Shown: piece by piece, positions 1-5,180 of the stretch
How positions within the stretch are numbered: the first letter of the stretch is position 1
Layout of the letters: every line of letters starts with the position of its first letter
NCBI GenBank assembly: GCA_002308255.1
Contig: DBVZ01000039.1
Location: 1 to 6,063 of the forward strand
DNA: 6,063 nucleotides
Origin: Lachnospiraceae bacterium UBA1251
GTDB taxonomy: Bacteria > Bacillota > Clostridia > Lachnospirales > Lachnospiraceae
Direction: 5' to 3'
Translations under genes and position numbers: made by a program
Notes under the pieces: model-generated
What the model saw: the letters and a program-made list of their open reading frames with translations, nothing else
What the model was told of the DNA's origin: nothing
Databases searched by the model: none

Positions 1-92
1 ACGAGCGCAGCCACAGGGACGGCGTGGAAAATACATTGAAGCTGCTGGTTGGATACATCGACTGCAAGAAGCCTGCGACAGGCGGCGAGTGA
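1..92 (+). CDS. C-terminal end of an unidentified upstream gene (partial)
   Basis: Reading from base 3, an open frame runs 29 codons to a TGA at 90-92 and ends in ...LLVGYIDCKKPATGGE. The other two forward frames give an early stop at 37-39 or an Arg-rich, shadow-like peptide, so this frame is the best candidate. The pattern ERSHRDG...LKLLVGYID vaguely recalls the C-terminal tail of large serine recombinases of clostridial elements, where a charged stretch is followed by a hydrophobic strand ending in a VGxI-like motif. That is a weak resemblance on fewer than 30 residues and should not be taken as an assignment. No AGGAGG or promoter is visible that would link it to the pilus operon, and a consensus promoter lies between the two. 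Confidence 0.4.
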   Translation, partial: ERSHRDGVENTLKLLVGYIDCKKPATGGE

Positions 93-148
93 CAGACGAC
101 AAAGCACGCGCTTGAAGACAGTAAGATGAAGTGAAATTATATTATGAT

Positions 149-208
149 TATACAAATTGATCATACGACTTGCGTATGCAAATCATGCAGCTGGTTTATG
201 CAAATCAT
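149..208 (+). repeat. Direct repeats TATGCAAATCAT upstream of the promoter
   Basis: TATGCAAATCAT occurs exactly twice, at 175-186 and 197-208, with start points 22 bp apart, close to two helical turns. A degenerate third copy of its first nine bases (TATACAAAT) lies at 149-157. The block is about 80-140 bp upstream of the -35 box of the operon promoter. Same-face spacing upstream of a promoter is what an activator or repressor binding array would look like. That role is inference; the repeats themselves are directly visible. Confidence 0.55.
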
Positions 209-248
209 CGGAAACGCAATTCGGAAACGAATGGAGAATGCGTTTCCG
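209..248 (+). repeat. CGGAAACG repeat cluster: two direct copies and one inverted copy
   Basis: CGGAAACG is at 209-216 and again at 222-229, and its reverse complement CGTTTCCG is at 241-248. The outer pair extends to 10 bp (CGGAAACGCA at 209-218 with TGCGTTTCCG at 239-248). The 3' copy can therefore pair with either of the two 5' copies, giving two mutually exclusive hairpins with loops of 20 or 11 bases. It could be an operator array or the terminator of the upstream gene. A run of seven T lies at 263-269, but 14 bases separate it from the stem, which is too far for a normal intrinsic terminator. Confidence 0.55.
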
Positions 249-290
249 TTATCTGTAAATACTTTTTTTAACAAATCAGCCAAAAACTGC

Positions 291-319
291 TTGACAAGGC
301 GAAAGAAATCGTATATAAT
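291..319 (+). promoter_or_regulatory. Consensus housekeeping-sigma promoter of the tad operon
   Basis: The -35 hexamer TTGACA is at 291-296 and the -10 hexamer TATAAT at 314-319, separated by exactly 17 bp; both match the sigma-70/sigma-A consensus at every base. The region just upstream (257-290) is rich in A and T tracts, resembling an UP element. Transcription would start near 326, giving an untranslated leader of about 65 bases before the tadV start. A promoter this close to consensus would be strong by default, so control by repressor binding at the upstream repeats or by downstream RNA structure would be expected if the pilus is not always made. Confidence 0.85.
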
Positions 320-390
320 GGTAGAGGATTGAATGAAACAAAATGAATAGAATCTGCATATATTATTGACAGGACCGGGAAGGCTCGCGT

Positions 391-1068
391 ATGGAATTAT
401 ACAAGTTTGCGATTGTGGCTGCCGCTTTGGCGGCTGGGTACGCGGCTTCTGAATTAGCGTATAAATATGTGCTGTACAAGTGCCGCAAGAAGGACCGTAC
501 CCCGCCGGAGGTAAAGAAGGGACGGCTGTGGGATTCTGCCTGCGCCGCGGTTACGGGCGTATGCGCGCTGATTTCTCTTCTTTTCATGGATACTGTGCCA
601 ACGGTATTCTGCATTCTGTTCGCGCTCTTTTTGGTTTTTGGCACAACGGTAGATTCCTACATAAGAATCATCGGCAACGAGATGCTTCTGGTCATGTTGC
701 CGATTGGCCTACTGTATCGCATTCTGGTTGGCGGATTTTCGTCTCTGCTTGGATCGTTGGCCGCTTTGGGCGTTGTGATTTTGACCTTCGGTCTCGCGAT
801 GCTCGGCACGATGAAGCTCAAGGGCGTGTTTGGCGTCGGAATGGGGGATATCAAGCTTGCCATGGTGATTGCTTTGACAGTTGGTTGGCCCGGAGTGCTC
901 ACATTCCTCGGCGGTATGGCGATTGCAATTATTGTGCATTGCGTTGTCGGCCTTCGCGCGCGTGTGCTGCGGAAAGACTCTTTCTTTCCGATGTGCGGCA
1001 TGATTATGGCGGGCTTGCTGTTTGCCTTGTATTTCGATGTTTTGCCGAAACTTCTGGAGCTGTTTTAG
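391..1068 (+). CDS. tadV: Prepilin peptidase of the Tad pilus (A24 family, TadV/CpaA type)
   Basis: This 225-residue polytopic membrane protein is an aspartic peptidase of the type IV prepilin peptidase family, expected to cleave the leader from the Flp pilins encoded directly downstream. The two catalytic aspartates are visible: D88 in VDSYIRIIGN, the place of the family's D...R.IPN motif with Pro replaced by Gly, and D153 in GVGMGDIKL, the GxGD motif. There are about six hydrophobic segments, the first near residues 5-24. An FFP motif near 198-200, followed by a small-residue helix, matches the family's C-terminal FxPx helix. It lacks the cysteine-rich methyltransferase domain of long PilD enzymes, as is normal for TadV/CpaA, although it is somewhat longer than the shortest members because of a basic insert at about 30-47. 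ATG 391 is preceded by GGGAAGG at 377-383. It is the first gene of the operon, 17 bp before the first pilin. Confidence 0.88.
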   Translation: MELYKFAIVAAALAAGYAASELAYKYVLYKCRKKDRTPPEVKKGRLWDSACAAVTGVCALISLLFMDTVPTVFCILFALFLVFGTTVDSYIRIIGNEMLLVMLPIGLLYRILVGGFSSLLGSLAALGVVILTFGLAMLGTMKLKGVFGVGMGDIKLAMVIALTVGWPGVLTFLGGMAIAIIVHCVVGLRARVLRKDSFFPMCGMIMAGLLFALYFDVLPKLLELF

Positions 1069-1085
1069 TGCAAGGGTGTTGACTT

Positions 1086-1280
1086 ATGAAGAATTTCATC
1101 CTCACAGTGTTTCAGCATCGAGCCGACGAAAAAGGTCAGTCGATGGTTGAGTATGGTTTGATTCTTGCACTTCTTGTTCTAATTGCCCTCATTGTGTTTG
1201 TCTCCGGCGTGGCTGGGAGCACAGAGGGACTTTATGAGAACAATCTGCAAAGAATTGTTGATGCTCTTGAGGGTACATAA
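1086..1280 (+). CDS. flp: Flp-family pilin, first copy
   Basis: A 64-residue pilin precursor with the Flp signature G17-QSMV-E22-Y23-GLI. Cleavage by the prepilin peptidase between G17 and Q18 would leave a 47-residue mature pilin with glutamate at position +5, the hallmark of the family. The leader (1-17) is basic/polar (MKNFILTVFQHRADEKG), and a single hydrophobic helix runs from about 24 to 44. The C-terminal part (45-64) is acidic and ends in EGT. ATG 1086 has only a modest ribosome site (AAGGG at 1072-1076), much weaker than that of the second pilin, so it may be the less abundant subunit; this is inference. It shares the EYGLI core with the second copy but differs throughout the C-terminal half. 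Confidence 0.9.
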   Translation: MKNFILTVFQHRADEKGQSMVEYGLILALLVLIALIVFVSGVAGSTEGLYENNLQRIVDALEGT

Positions 1281-1285
1281 TTCAG

Positions 1286-1341
1286 TTGGGAACGCTGCTT
1301 ATATGGCTGCGTTATGATATTTGTCCCAAATTATTATTTTT
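1286..1341 (+). other. Hairpin with T-rich tail between the two pilin genes
   Basis: AACGCTGC at 1291-1298 pairs with GCTGCGTT at 1306-1313 (seven pairs with one T.T mismatch, 7-base loop). Outside it, TTGGG at 1286-1290 can pair with CCCAA at 1325-1329, followed by a T-rich run at 1331-1341 that ends at the ribosome site of the second pilin. This may act as a weak attenuator or a processing/stability element that uncouples the two pilins. The stem is imperfect and the asymmetric internal loop is large, so termination is uncertain. Confidence 0.35.
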
Positions 1342-1348
1342 AAAGGAG
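1342..1348 (+). promoter_or_regulatory. Strong ribosome binding site that fixes the start of the second pilin
   Basis: AAAGGAG at 1342-1348 lies nine bases before ATG 1358. The same frame is open further upstream (a TTG at 1286), but that extension encodes no pilin-like leader and has no ribosome site. The start at 1358 gives a normal short prepilin leader, so it is the correct one. Confidence 0.85.
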
Positions 1349-1357
1349 AAATTAAAA

Positions 1358-1555
1358 ATGAAGAATCTTTGGAAGAAGTTTACCTCTGAGGAAAGCGGCC
1401 AGGGCATGGTCGAGTACGGCTTGATTATTGCTTTGATTGCTGTTGTTTTGATTGTTGTTCTGGGCCTGATGAGCGGTGCACTGGAAACGACCTTTAATTC
1501 CATTAAAGATGCTCTTGTGGGTGCTAACGATAAAACGGCTGCTACTGGAGACTAA
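1358..1555 (+). CDS. flp: Flp-family pilin, second copy (probable major pilin)
   Basis: A 65-residue Flp pilin precursor. The motif G14-QGMV-E19-Y20-GLII predicts cleavage after G14, leaving a 51-residue mature subunit with glutamate at +5. The leader is lysine-rich and then acidic (MKNLWKKFTSEESG), and the hydrophobic helix runs from about 21 to 41. The C-terminal tail (52-65, VGANDKTAATGD) is polar and rich in Ala/Thr/Asp, unlike the first copy. It has the best ribosome site among the early genes of the operon and is followed by a stable hairpin 55 bp downstream, both consistent with high expression. Calling it the major pilin is inference from these signals. The two copies probably arose by old duplication, since only the leader start (MKN) and the EYGLI core are closely shared. 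Confidence 0.92.
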   Translation: MKNLWKKFTSEESGQGMVEYGLIIALIAVVLIVVLGLMSGALETTFNSIKDALVGANDKTAATGD

Positions 1556-1610
1556 TCGAATACTTATTAAGCAGAAGGTAGTGTACCCTTTGAGGTGATC
1601 TGTCCTTCCC

Positions 1611-1648
1611 TGAGGGTGGGCGTGACCTTCCGGCCACGTCTGCCCTCA
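1611..1648 (+). other. Long RNA-type hairpin after the pilin genes
   Basis: TGAGGGTGGGCGTG at 1611-1624 pairs along its full 14-base length with CACGTCTGCCCTCA at 1635-1648: eleven Watson-Crick pairs and three G.U pairs (1617/1642, 1618/1641, 1620/1639). After one A.C mismatch (1625/1634), two more C-G pairs close a TTCC tetraloop at 1628-1631. The G.U pairs are stable only in RNA read from the + strand; the opposite transcript would have A.C mismatches there, so this looks like a structure of the operon mRNA. There is no proper U-tract after it (AATTTA), so it is more likely a 3'-end stabiliser, processing site or leaky terminator than a full stop. Confidence 0.65.
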
Positions 1649-1785
1649 AATTTATGCGGTTCATGCCGGAAGTTTTTCTTGCTTCGGATCGGGGCAGTTT
1701 TTGATTGCGTTGCCGGAATTCGGAACGCGCAAATGAACAGAAATTCCGCAGGCGCTATGTTGCATCCGGCTCTGTGTCCTGCGTG

Positions 1786-1794
1786 AAAGAGGTG
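1786..1794 (+). promoter_or_regulatory. Ribosome binding site that selects a TTG start for cpaB
   Basis: AAAGAGGTG at 1786-1794 differs from the ideal AAAGGAGGTG by one missing G and lies seven bases before TTG 1802. TTG 1802 begins a typical Lys-Lys-plus-hydrophobic anchor, which supports it as the true start despite being a non-ATG codon. Confidence 0.75.
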
Positions 1795-1801
1795 CAGTTA
1801 A

Positions 1802-2641
1802 TTGAAAAAAATTCGAATTATTGCTCTGCTTGCCGCTGTGGCAATGTTTGCGTCCCTGTTTTTGATCTTGACCAATGTGCAGAATTCCACGAAACAGCGT
1901 GAGCAAGAGAGTGTAAGTGATATCCAGAAAATTAAGGTTGTAAAGGCCGTTGTGAATATTCCACCCTATACGACAATTACGGAGGATATGGTGGAGATCA
2001 AGGAAATATCGGCAGAACAAACGTTCGATGACTTCTTCGGAAAAACGGAGGATGTGGTCGGGCGTATCGCTGTATCCGATATCTTTCAAGGGGACGTCGT
2101 TTCTCCCAGAAGAATTGCGAAGGAGGGAGACGTCGCCCTCGGCCTTGCCCATTCAATAGAAGAAGGAAAGCGTGCGATGACACTTTCTGTGAACATCGAG
2201 CAGGGTGTTGCGAATGCGCTGAAGGTCGGCAACTACGTCGACATCATCTTTACCGGAAGTATTTCGGCCGAAGAGGATGAGACGACTGGACAGATGATTC
2301 CGGCAGGCGCCACCCTGGACTCGGTTTTGGGTGCGGAGAGCCCTGCAAACAGTCAGATTTTACATAATCGCTTGAATCCGAGATTCTCCTTCATTGCCTT
2401 TCAGAGGCTGAAGGTTCTCGCACTGGACGATAAGTTCTACAAGGCCAAGTCCGATCCCGTCACCGGAAACTCTTACGCAAGCGTAACGCTGGAGGTCACG
2501 CCCGAGCAGGCAACGCAGCTTGTGATGCTCAGACGGAGCTACGCAGCGGATCTTGTTCTGCGCAATCAGAATGACGATGAGATCGTCAATGAACCGCGCG
2601 GTGAGATTCTTCTGCCCTATCATCCGGATCCGGATCAATAA
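1802..2641 (+). CDS. cpaB: CpaB/RcpC family Tad pilus assembly protein with SAF domain
   Basis: A 279-residue protein anchored by one N-terminal membrane helix (about 4-24, after MKK), with the rest outside the cytoplasm. A SAF domain spans roughly 45-107, with the VVKAVVNIPPYTTITEDMV strand-turn and the GDVVSPRRI end. The RcpC/CpaB domain follows (about 124-256), with VANALKVGNYVDIIFTG and, near 227-243, SVTLEVTPEQATQLVML. In Gram-negative bacteria CpaB works with the outer-membrane secretin. No secretin appears here, so in this organism it probably acts at the cell wall or on the platform; that is inference. The acidic, flexible insert at 153-185 is variable in the family. Translation starts at TTG. 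The stop overlaps the first A of the AAAGGAGG that serves cpaE, 14 bp before the next gene. Confidence 0.88.
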   Translation: MKKIRIIALLAAVAMFASLFLILTNVQNSTKQREQESVSDIQKIKVVKAVVNIPPYTTITEDMVEIKEISAEQTFDDFFGKTEDVVGRIAVSDIFQGDVVSPRRIAKEGDVALGLAHSIEEGKRAMTLSVNIEQGVANALKVGNYVDIIFTGSISAEEDETTGQMIPAGATLDSVLGAESPANSQILHNRLNPRFSFIAFQRLKVLALDDKFYKAKSDPVTGNSYASVTLEVTPEQATQLVMLRRSYAADLVLRNQNDDEIVNEPRGEILLPYHPDPDQ

Positions 2642-2655
2642 AAGGAGGACTTGAG

Positions 2656-3846
2656 ATGAAGATCAAAATCCTGTTATTTGGAGAGAAGGATTCCTGTCTA
2701 CAGGTGCAGCGTCTGCTTGTGCAGGACGATGAGCTCGCGGTGTGCGGCATTGTCAGCGATGAACGGCAGATTCTCGATGAGATTGATAAATCCGGCGCGG
2801 AAATGGTGATGATCACGGATGTCTCCACCATGACGCTGCGCGTGTGTCAGCAGGTATATCTGCTTCGTCCCCGCACGGTTCCCGTCGCCTTGATTGAAAC
2901 GCGCGATTCCTACGACACGGCGAGAATTATTCAGACGGGCGTCCACTATATCCTCTCCTATGACATGGAGCCGCTTGCTTTTATCTCTGAGCTCAAGAGC
3001 ATTTTCCACGATGAAAGCAACCGGTTTTTGGCCCTGGAGAACTCGAGTGCAACCACCAGCAAGTCTCGCGTGATTTCTGTGTTCGGCGCAAAGGACGGCC
3101 TCGGCAAGACGACGCTTGCCGTCAATCTCGCGGTTGCGCTGGCGTCGAAGCAGAACAAGGTTGTTTTGCTTGACTATGATCTGCAGTTTGGTGACGTGGC
3201 TACTTATATGGGGCAGGACCCCAAAAATACCATTCTCGAGCTTTTGCGTGAGCAGGGGAACCCGAATGCCGACGTGATTCGCCAGTTTTTGACCCTGCAC
3301 GATTCCGGCGTTTCCTTCCTGCCCGCCCCGCCGAGCCCTGAGTTTGCGGCCTCCGTGACCGTGGCGCAGGCCGAACGGATTGTGGCTGCCCTGCGCGTCT
3401 ACTTTGATTACGTCATTATTGATTGCCCGACCGGATTTGACAATCTGTCGACGGCCTGTCTGGACTGCGCTTCCACGATTCTGTATGTCGCCGGCAGGGA
3501 TATTCCCGGCCTGCGAGATGCGAAAAAGAGCCTGTCCGTCCTGCAGGCGCTGGTGCAGGACGAAAAGCTGAAGGTCGTGATCGGCAAGAATACCGATACG
3601 TCGGCCAGAAACATCAAGGACGCCGATATTCTCCGGGTTCTGGGCCAGCCCGTCTGGAAGACTATTCCCTATGATGAAAAGGCTGCGGTCCTTGCGGCAA
3701 ATCAGGGAAAGCCGGTCCTTGTGGGTGACAGACAGAGCAAGCTCTCTCACGCCATCAACAGCATCGCGAATGACCTGGAAGGCACGGCGATTGTCGAAAA
3801 GGCTGAAAAGAAGCGCGCTCGCACGCCGGGCAAGAAGAAAGGGTAA
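2656..3846 (+). CDS. cpaE: CpaE/TadZ family ParA/MinD-like ATPase with N-terminal receiver-like domain
   Basis: This 396-residue cytoplasmic or membrane-associated protein is expected to position the Tad machine in the cell. Residues 1-120 form a CheY-like fold. D55 sits near the usual phospho-acceptor site, but the conserved C-terminal lysine position reads YILS with Ser101, so it is probably a pseudo-receiver. The MinD/ParA ATPase domain begins near 137. Its deviant Walker A is K146-DGLG-K151-TT, with the signature lysine K146 kept but the usual KGG replaced by KDG. Walker A' is VVLLDYD (D173, D175), and the switch II/Walker B strand is YVIIDCP (D256). The tail after about 381 is lysine/arginine-rich (EKKRARTPGKKKG) and may bind membrane or DNA. 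ATG 2656 is seven bases after a perfect AAAGGAGG at 2641-2648. The gene ends 5 bp before cpaF. Confidence 0.9.
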   Translation: MKIKILLFGEKDSCLQVQRLLVQDDELAVCGIVSDERQILDEIDKSGAEMVMITDVSTMTLRVCQQVYLLRPRTVPVALIETRDSYDTARIIQTGVHYILSYDMEPLAFISELKSIFHDESNRFLALENSSATTSKSRVISVFGAKDGLGKTTLAVNLAVALASKQNKVVLLDYDLQFGDVATYMGQDPKNTILELLREQGNPNADVIRQFLTLHDSGVSFLPAPPSPEFAASVTVAQAERIVAALRVYFDYVIIDCPTGFDNLSTACLDCASTILYVAGRDIPGLRDAKKSLSVLQALVQDEKLKVVIGKNTDTSARNIKDADILRVLGQPVWKTIPYDEKAAVLAANQGKPVLVGDRQSKLSHAINSIANDLEGTAIVEKAEKKRARTPGKKKG

Positions 3847-3851
3847 TAGCA

Positions 3852-5180
3852 ATGTCAGATTGGATTTCCAGAATTGAACAGGGACGAGGGGGCGGCGAAG
3901 TCGCGAAGCGCAGCTTCACCGAGGTTGGTTCCATTTCTTTTGACCGTAAGTTTGCATCGCTGAAAAAAGCGGTTCATCAGGAGGTCATTGACGAATTCAA
4001 CACCCGCTTTGGCAACAACGCGCTCGGCGAGGACGCGGATAAAGCGGTGATGGATCTGATTCACCAGATCATTGCCAAGCAGGATCAGTCCGTTACCAGA
4101 GTGGAGGAAGCCCGTCTTGCGCAGGAGATTTTCGATGAAGTTCTGGGCCTCGGTCCGCTGGAGCCTTTCCTGCGAGATAACACCATCTCTGAAATCATGG
4201 TCAACGGACCGAAACAGATCTACATCGAGCGTCAGGGCAAGCTGGAGCTGACCGGTGCAACCTTCCGCGACAACGCCCATGTGTTGAATGTCATCAACCG
4301 AATTGTTTCCTCCGTCGGCAGACGCTGCGATGAGTCGACCCCCATGGTGGACGCCAGATTGAAGGACGGGTCCCGCGTCAACGCCGTCATTCCACCGATT
4401 GCGATCAAGGGTCCGTCGATCACGATTCGTAAATTCTCAACGAGGGCGTTGCAGATGTCCGATCTGATCAGCTTCGGGACGATTTCCCCTCAAATGTCGA
4501 GCTTTTTGGAGAGCGCGGTCAAGGGCAAGTGCAATATCATTGTTTCGGGCGGTACCGGCTCCGGTAAGACGACTCTCCTGAATGTGCTGTCGTGCTATAT
4601 TCCGGATACGGAACGCATTGTCACCGTTGAGGACGCGGCGGAGCTTCAGCTTCTTCAGGAACATGTGGTAACGCTGGAAAGCCGTCCTGCGAATATCGAG
4701 GGCAAGGGGCAGATTACCATTCGTGATCTGGTTCGCAATGCGCTGCGTATGCGTCCGGATCGAATTGTCGTCGGCGAGGTCCGTTCGGGCGAAGCCCTGG
4801 ATATGCTGCAGGCCATGAACAGCGGTCATAGCGGAAGTCTCAGCAGCGGTCACGCGAACAGCGCGGTCGACATGATCGCGCGGATCGAAACGATGGTTTT
4901 GATGGGAAAGGACCTGCCGCTTCCGGCGATCCGGAGCCAGATCGCGTCCGCCATTGACATTTTCGTGCACCTCGGGCGGCTGAGAGACCGCTCCCGGCGT
5001 GTGCTCGGCATTTATGAGGTCCTGGGCATCCGGGACGGGGAGGTGGCGCTTGAAGCGCTTTATGAGTTTCGGGAAGAGGGATCGGGAACGCCCGTCCGGG
5101 GCGTCCTCCGGCCGACCGGCCACACGCTGGTCCGGACGGAAAAGCTCCGCGCAAAGCTCGGCAGAGAAAGCGGCGGATGA
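3852..5180 (+). CDS. cpaF: CpaF/TadA secretion ATPase of the Tad pilus
   Basis: A 442-residue type II/IV secretion ATPase, expected to form a hexamer at the inner face of the membrane and drive pilin assembly. The N-terminal domain is at about 40-205, with [23 protein letters not shown] at about 98-120. The core then has Walker [10 protein letters not shown] (233-241, K239), the Asp box VTVEDAAEL (258-265, E260/D261), Walker B with [11 protein letters not shown] (301-311, E309) and the His box [13 protein letters not shown] (325-337, H326 and H334). All catalytic elements are present, so it should be active. The start is ATG 3852, with AAAGGG at 3838-3843. Arginine codons change character sharply inside the gene: no CGG among 25 arginines up to residue 311, then 9 CGG among 14 from residue 344. 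The C-terminal end overlaps the open frame of tadB. The [18 protein letters not shown] tail looks like a genuine family C-terminus. Confidence 0.94.
   Translation: MSDWISRIEQGRGGGEVAKRSFTEVGSISFDRKFASLKKAVHQEVIDEFNTRFGNNALGEDADKAVMDLIHQIIAKQDQSVTRVEEARLAQEIFDEVLGLGPLEPFLRDNTISEIMVNGPKQIYIERQGKLELTGATFRDNAHVLNVINRIVSSVGRRCDESTPMVDARLKDGSRVNAVIPPIAIKGPSITIRKFSTRALQMSDLISFGTISPQMSSFLESAVKGKCNIIVSGGTGSGKTTLLNVLSCYIPDTERIVTVEDAAELQLLQEHVVTLESRPANIEGKGQITIRDLVRNALRMRPDRIVVGEVRSGEALDMLQAMNSGHSGSLSSGHANSAVDMIARIETMVLMGKDLPLPAIRSQIASAIDIFVHLGRLRDRSRRVLGIYEVLGIRDGEVALEALYEFREEGSGTPVRGVLRPTGHTLVRTEKLRAKLGRESGG
5037..5045 (+). promoter_or_regulatory. Possible internal ribosome binding site for tadB inside cpaF
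   Basis: GGGGAGGTG at 5037-5045 lies within the cpaF coding sequence. Counting from GGAGG (5039-5043), it is six bases before a TTG at 5050 and 18 before ATG 5062, both in the tadB frame. The first spacing is ideal and the second too long, so if this site is used the true start may be TTG 5050. It may equally be a chance Gly-Glu-Val coding run. Confidence 0.3.

Larger units (their letters stand above)
1556..1801 (+). other. Non-coding gap between the pilin and machinery genes
   Basis: This is the only large gap inside the operon (246 bp). Besides the main hairpin at 1611-1648, it holds a smaller possible stem (CCGGAAG at 1666-1672 with CTTCGG at 1682-1687, one bulge) and a 7-bp inverted pair (CGGAATT at 1714-1720, AATTCCG at 1742-1748). 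An open frame of 63 codons crosses it, but it has Cys/Arg/Pro-rich shadow-like composition and no recognisable domain. I see no consensus promoter here, so cpaB onward is probably read through from the pilin transcript. Confidence 0.5.

Noticed and set aside
209..269. Intrinsic terminator for the upstream gene
   Set aside because: A stem and a seven-T run are present, but 14 bases separate them, so it does not meet the usual form. It was kept only as a repeat cluster.
144..332. 62-codon forward frame in the upstream region
   Set aside because: It runs through the repeats and over the promoter, has no ribosome site and no recognisable domain, and its C-terminal codons are the -10 box.
333..350. 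Five-codon leader peptide (MKQNE) just after the promoter
   Set aside because: The predicted transcript starts near 326, leaving no room for a ribosome site, and no attenuator structure follows.
366..371. Second TTGACA just before tadV
   Set aside because: No -10-like hexamer lies at 16-18 bp; the matching position falls on the tadV start codon.
480..1082. 200-codon forward frame overlapping the prepilin peptidase
   Set aside because: It overlaps almost the whole membrane peptidase gene in another frame; the peptidase frame has the catalytic motifs and membrane helices.
1595..1786. 63-codon forward frame in the pilin-cpaB gap
   Set aside because: It crosses the strong hairpin, shows Cys/Arg/Pro-rich non-protein-like composition and matches no family that I recognise. 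GTG with only partial ribosome-site support is not enough.
2698..3852. Long reverse-strand open frame of 384 codons opposite cpaE
   Set aside because: It is the exact antisense of a well-identified ATPase gene, its protein has no known motif, and its composition (Arg/His/Gln-rich) is typical of a shadow frame in GC-rich coding DNA.
4437..5123. Reverse-strand open frame of 228 codons opposite cpaF
   Set aside because: It is antisense to the catalytic core of cpaF, is Arg/His-rich, and has no domain or ribosome site.
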